Under the pieces are notes generated by a model. It saw nothing but the letters and a program-made list of their open reading frames with translations. It did no database searches and was not told where the DNA came from. The position numbers and the translations under genes were made by a program. A stretch of DNA of 6,329 nucleotides from Chloroflexota bacterium (GTDB taxonomy: Bacteria > Chloroflexota > Dehalococcoidia > Lucifugimonadales > Lucifugimonadaceae): positions 1-6,329 of the forward strand of contig VXTA01000107.1 of NCBI GenBank assembly GCA_009837685.1, in the 5' to 3' direction. How positions within the stretch are numbered: position 1 is the stretch's first letter; each line of letters begins with the position of its first letter. Below, in pieces: positions 5,934-6,329 of the stretch.

Positions 5934-6308
5934 ATGACGAGACGCGCTCGTGAGTTGCGACGTAACTCGTCAGACGCCGAACAGCGACTTTGGTCTGTTT
6001 TGCGCGCATCGGGATTCGCTCACGCGAAGTTTCGAAGGCAAGCACCTATCGGCAGATACATTGTCGACTTTGTGTCCTTCGAACACCGATTGATCGTTGA
6101 AGTTGACGGCGGGCACCATCAACAGTCCGATCAAGTGGTTCACGACACTAATCGCACTCGATGGTTGGAATCGCAAGGATTCCAAGTGGTGAGGTTTTGG
6201 AACAACGAAGTATTAACGGAGTATGAAGCGGTGCAGGACGCGATTCTCCAGGCGATAGAGAATCGGTGCAATTACCGCCCCTTTGTCCGCCGATCCCCCT
6301 CACCCTAG
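5934..6308 (+). CDS. DUF559 endonuclease-like protein (PD-(D/E)XK, Vsr-related fold)
   Basis: A 124-residue protein of the DUF559/COG2852 (YcjD-like) family, predicted nucleases related to the very-short-patch repair fold. Family marks are clear: RARELRR...DAEQRLW (5-20), KFRRQAPIGRYIVDFV (32-47), LIVEVDGGHH (53-62) and VVRFWNNEV (85-93). Likely metal-binding or catalytic residues are D45, E56 and D58, with H61/H62, by analogy with the PD-(D/E)XK pattern. The length fits the family's usual 110-130 residues. The ATG at 5934 is the only in-frame ATG near the conserved start; AGGA directly before it is too close to be a good ribosome site. GTG 5907 and GTG 5853 are alternatives. The last residues (RRSPSP) and the stop TAG are encoded by a palindromic repeat, so the natural end was probably nearer residue 113. 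DNA target and role are unknown; no methylase or restriction partner is in view. Confidence 0.88.
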   Translation: MTRRARELRRNSSDAEQRLWSVLRASGFAHAKFRRQAPIGRYIVDFVSFEHRLIVEVDGGHHQQSDQVVHDTNRTRWLESQGFQVVRFWNNEVLTEYEAVQDAILQAIENRCNYRPFVRRSPSP

Positions 6309-6329
6309 CCCTCTCCCGCGGAGGGGAGA
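6295..6329 (-). repeat. Palindromic repeat A, copy 4 (variant, cut by the window end)
   Basis: CCCCCTCACCCTAGCCCTCTCCC, then GCG, then GAGGGGAGA up to the window edge. It is in the orientation of copy 1. The loop differs (GCG in place of ATCAA or TTGAT) and the right arm is GAGGGGAGA, so this is a diverged subtype. Its TAG at 6306-6308 is the stop codon of the DUF559 gene. Confidence 0.8.

Overview
The window looks like a piece of a moderately GC-rich bacterial genome. My best guess is Chloroflexota of the Dehalococcoidia/SAR202 type. That guess rests on three things: a ThiO/DAO-type FAD oxidoreductase, a large secreted protein ending in an Ig-like domain, a ZU5-like domain, a proline/threonine stalk and an APDTG-TM-RRR anchor, and a high load of dispersed palindromic repeats. 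No taxonomic marker gene is present, so this is inference.

Layout. Positions 2-1035 (+) hold the 3' part of an FAD-dependent oxidoreductase. Its 5' end lies outside the window, its reading frame breaks near position 91, and a palindromic repeat sits in frame inside it. Positions 1036-1152 are a short convergent gap carrying two dispersed repeats. Positions 1153-1512 (-) encode a small helical PaREP1/HEPN-like protein. Positions 1513-1781 are a divergent upstream region with a good extended -10 promoter, a GC-rich hairpin and a Shine-Dalgarno site for the next gene. Positions 1782-5303 (+) encode an Ala/Asp/Thr-rich, signal-peptide-bearing surface protein of 1173 residues with a sortase-like C-terminus. 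Positions 5304-5450 hold a palindromic repeat, a strong intrinsic terminator and a second copy of a 41-bp ATGAT repeat. Positions 5451-5747 (+) encode a small coiled-coil protein. Positions 5748-5933 hold a decayed half-terminator repeat and another palindromic repeat. Positions 5934-6308 (+) encode a DUF559 PD-(D/E)XK endonuclease-like protein whose stop codon lies in a fourth palindromic repeat.

The genes do not form one operon or pathway. What ties the window together is repeat biology: four copies of a CCCTCTCCC-hairpin repeat, two copies of the ATGAT repeat, a VIPAKAG-type repeat and a terminator-type repeat sit in or at the edges of nearly every gene. In places they supply coding sequence or stop codons. 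The observations most worth following up are the repeat exapted into the oxidoreductase, the nuclease gene bracketed by inverted copies of the same repeat, and the large modular surface protein.
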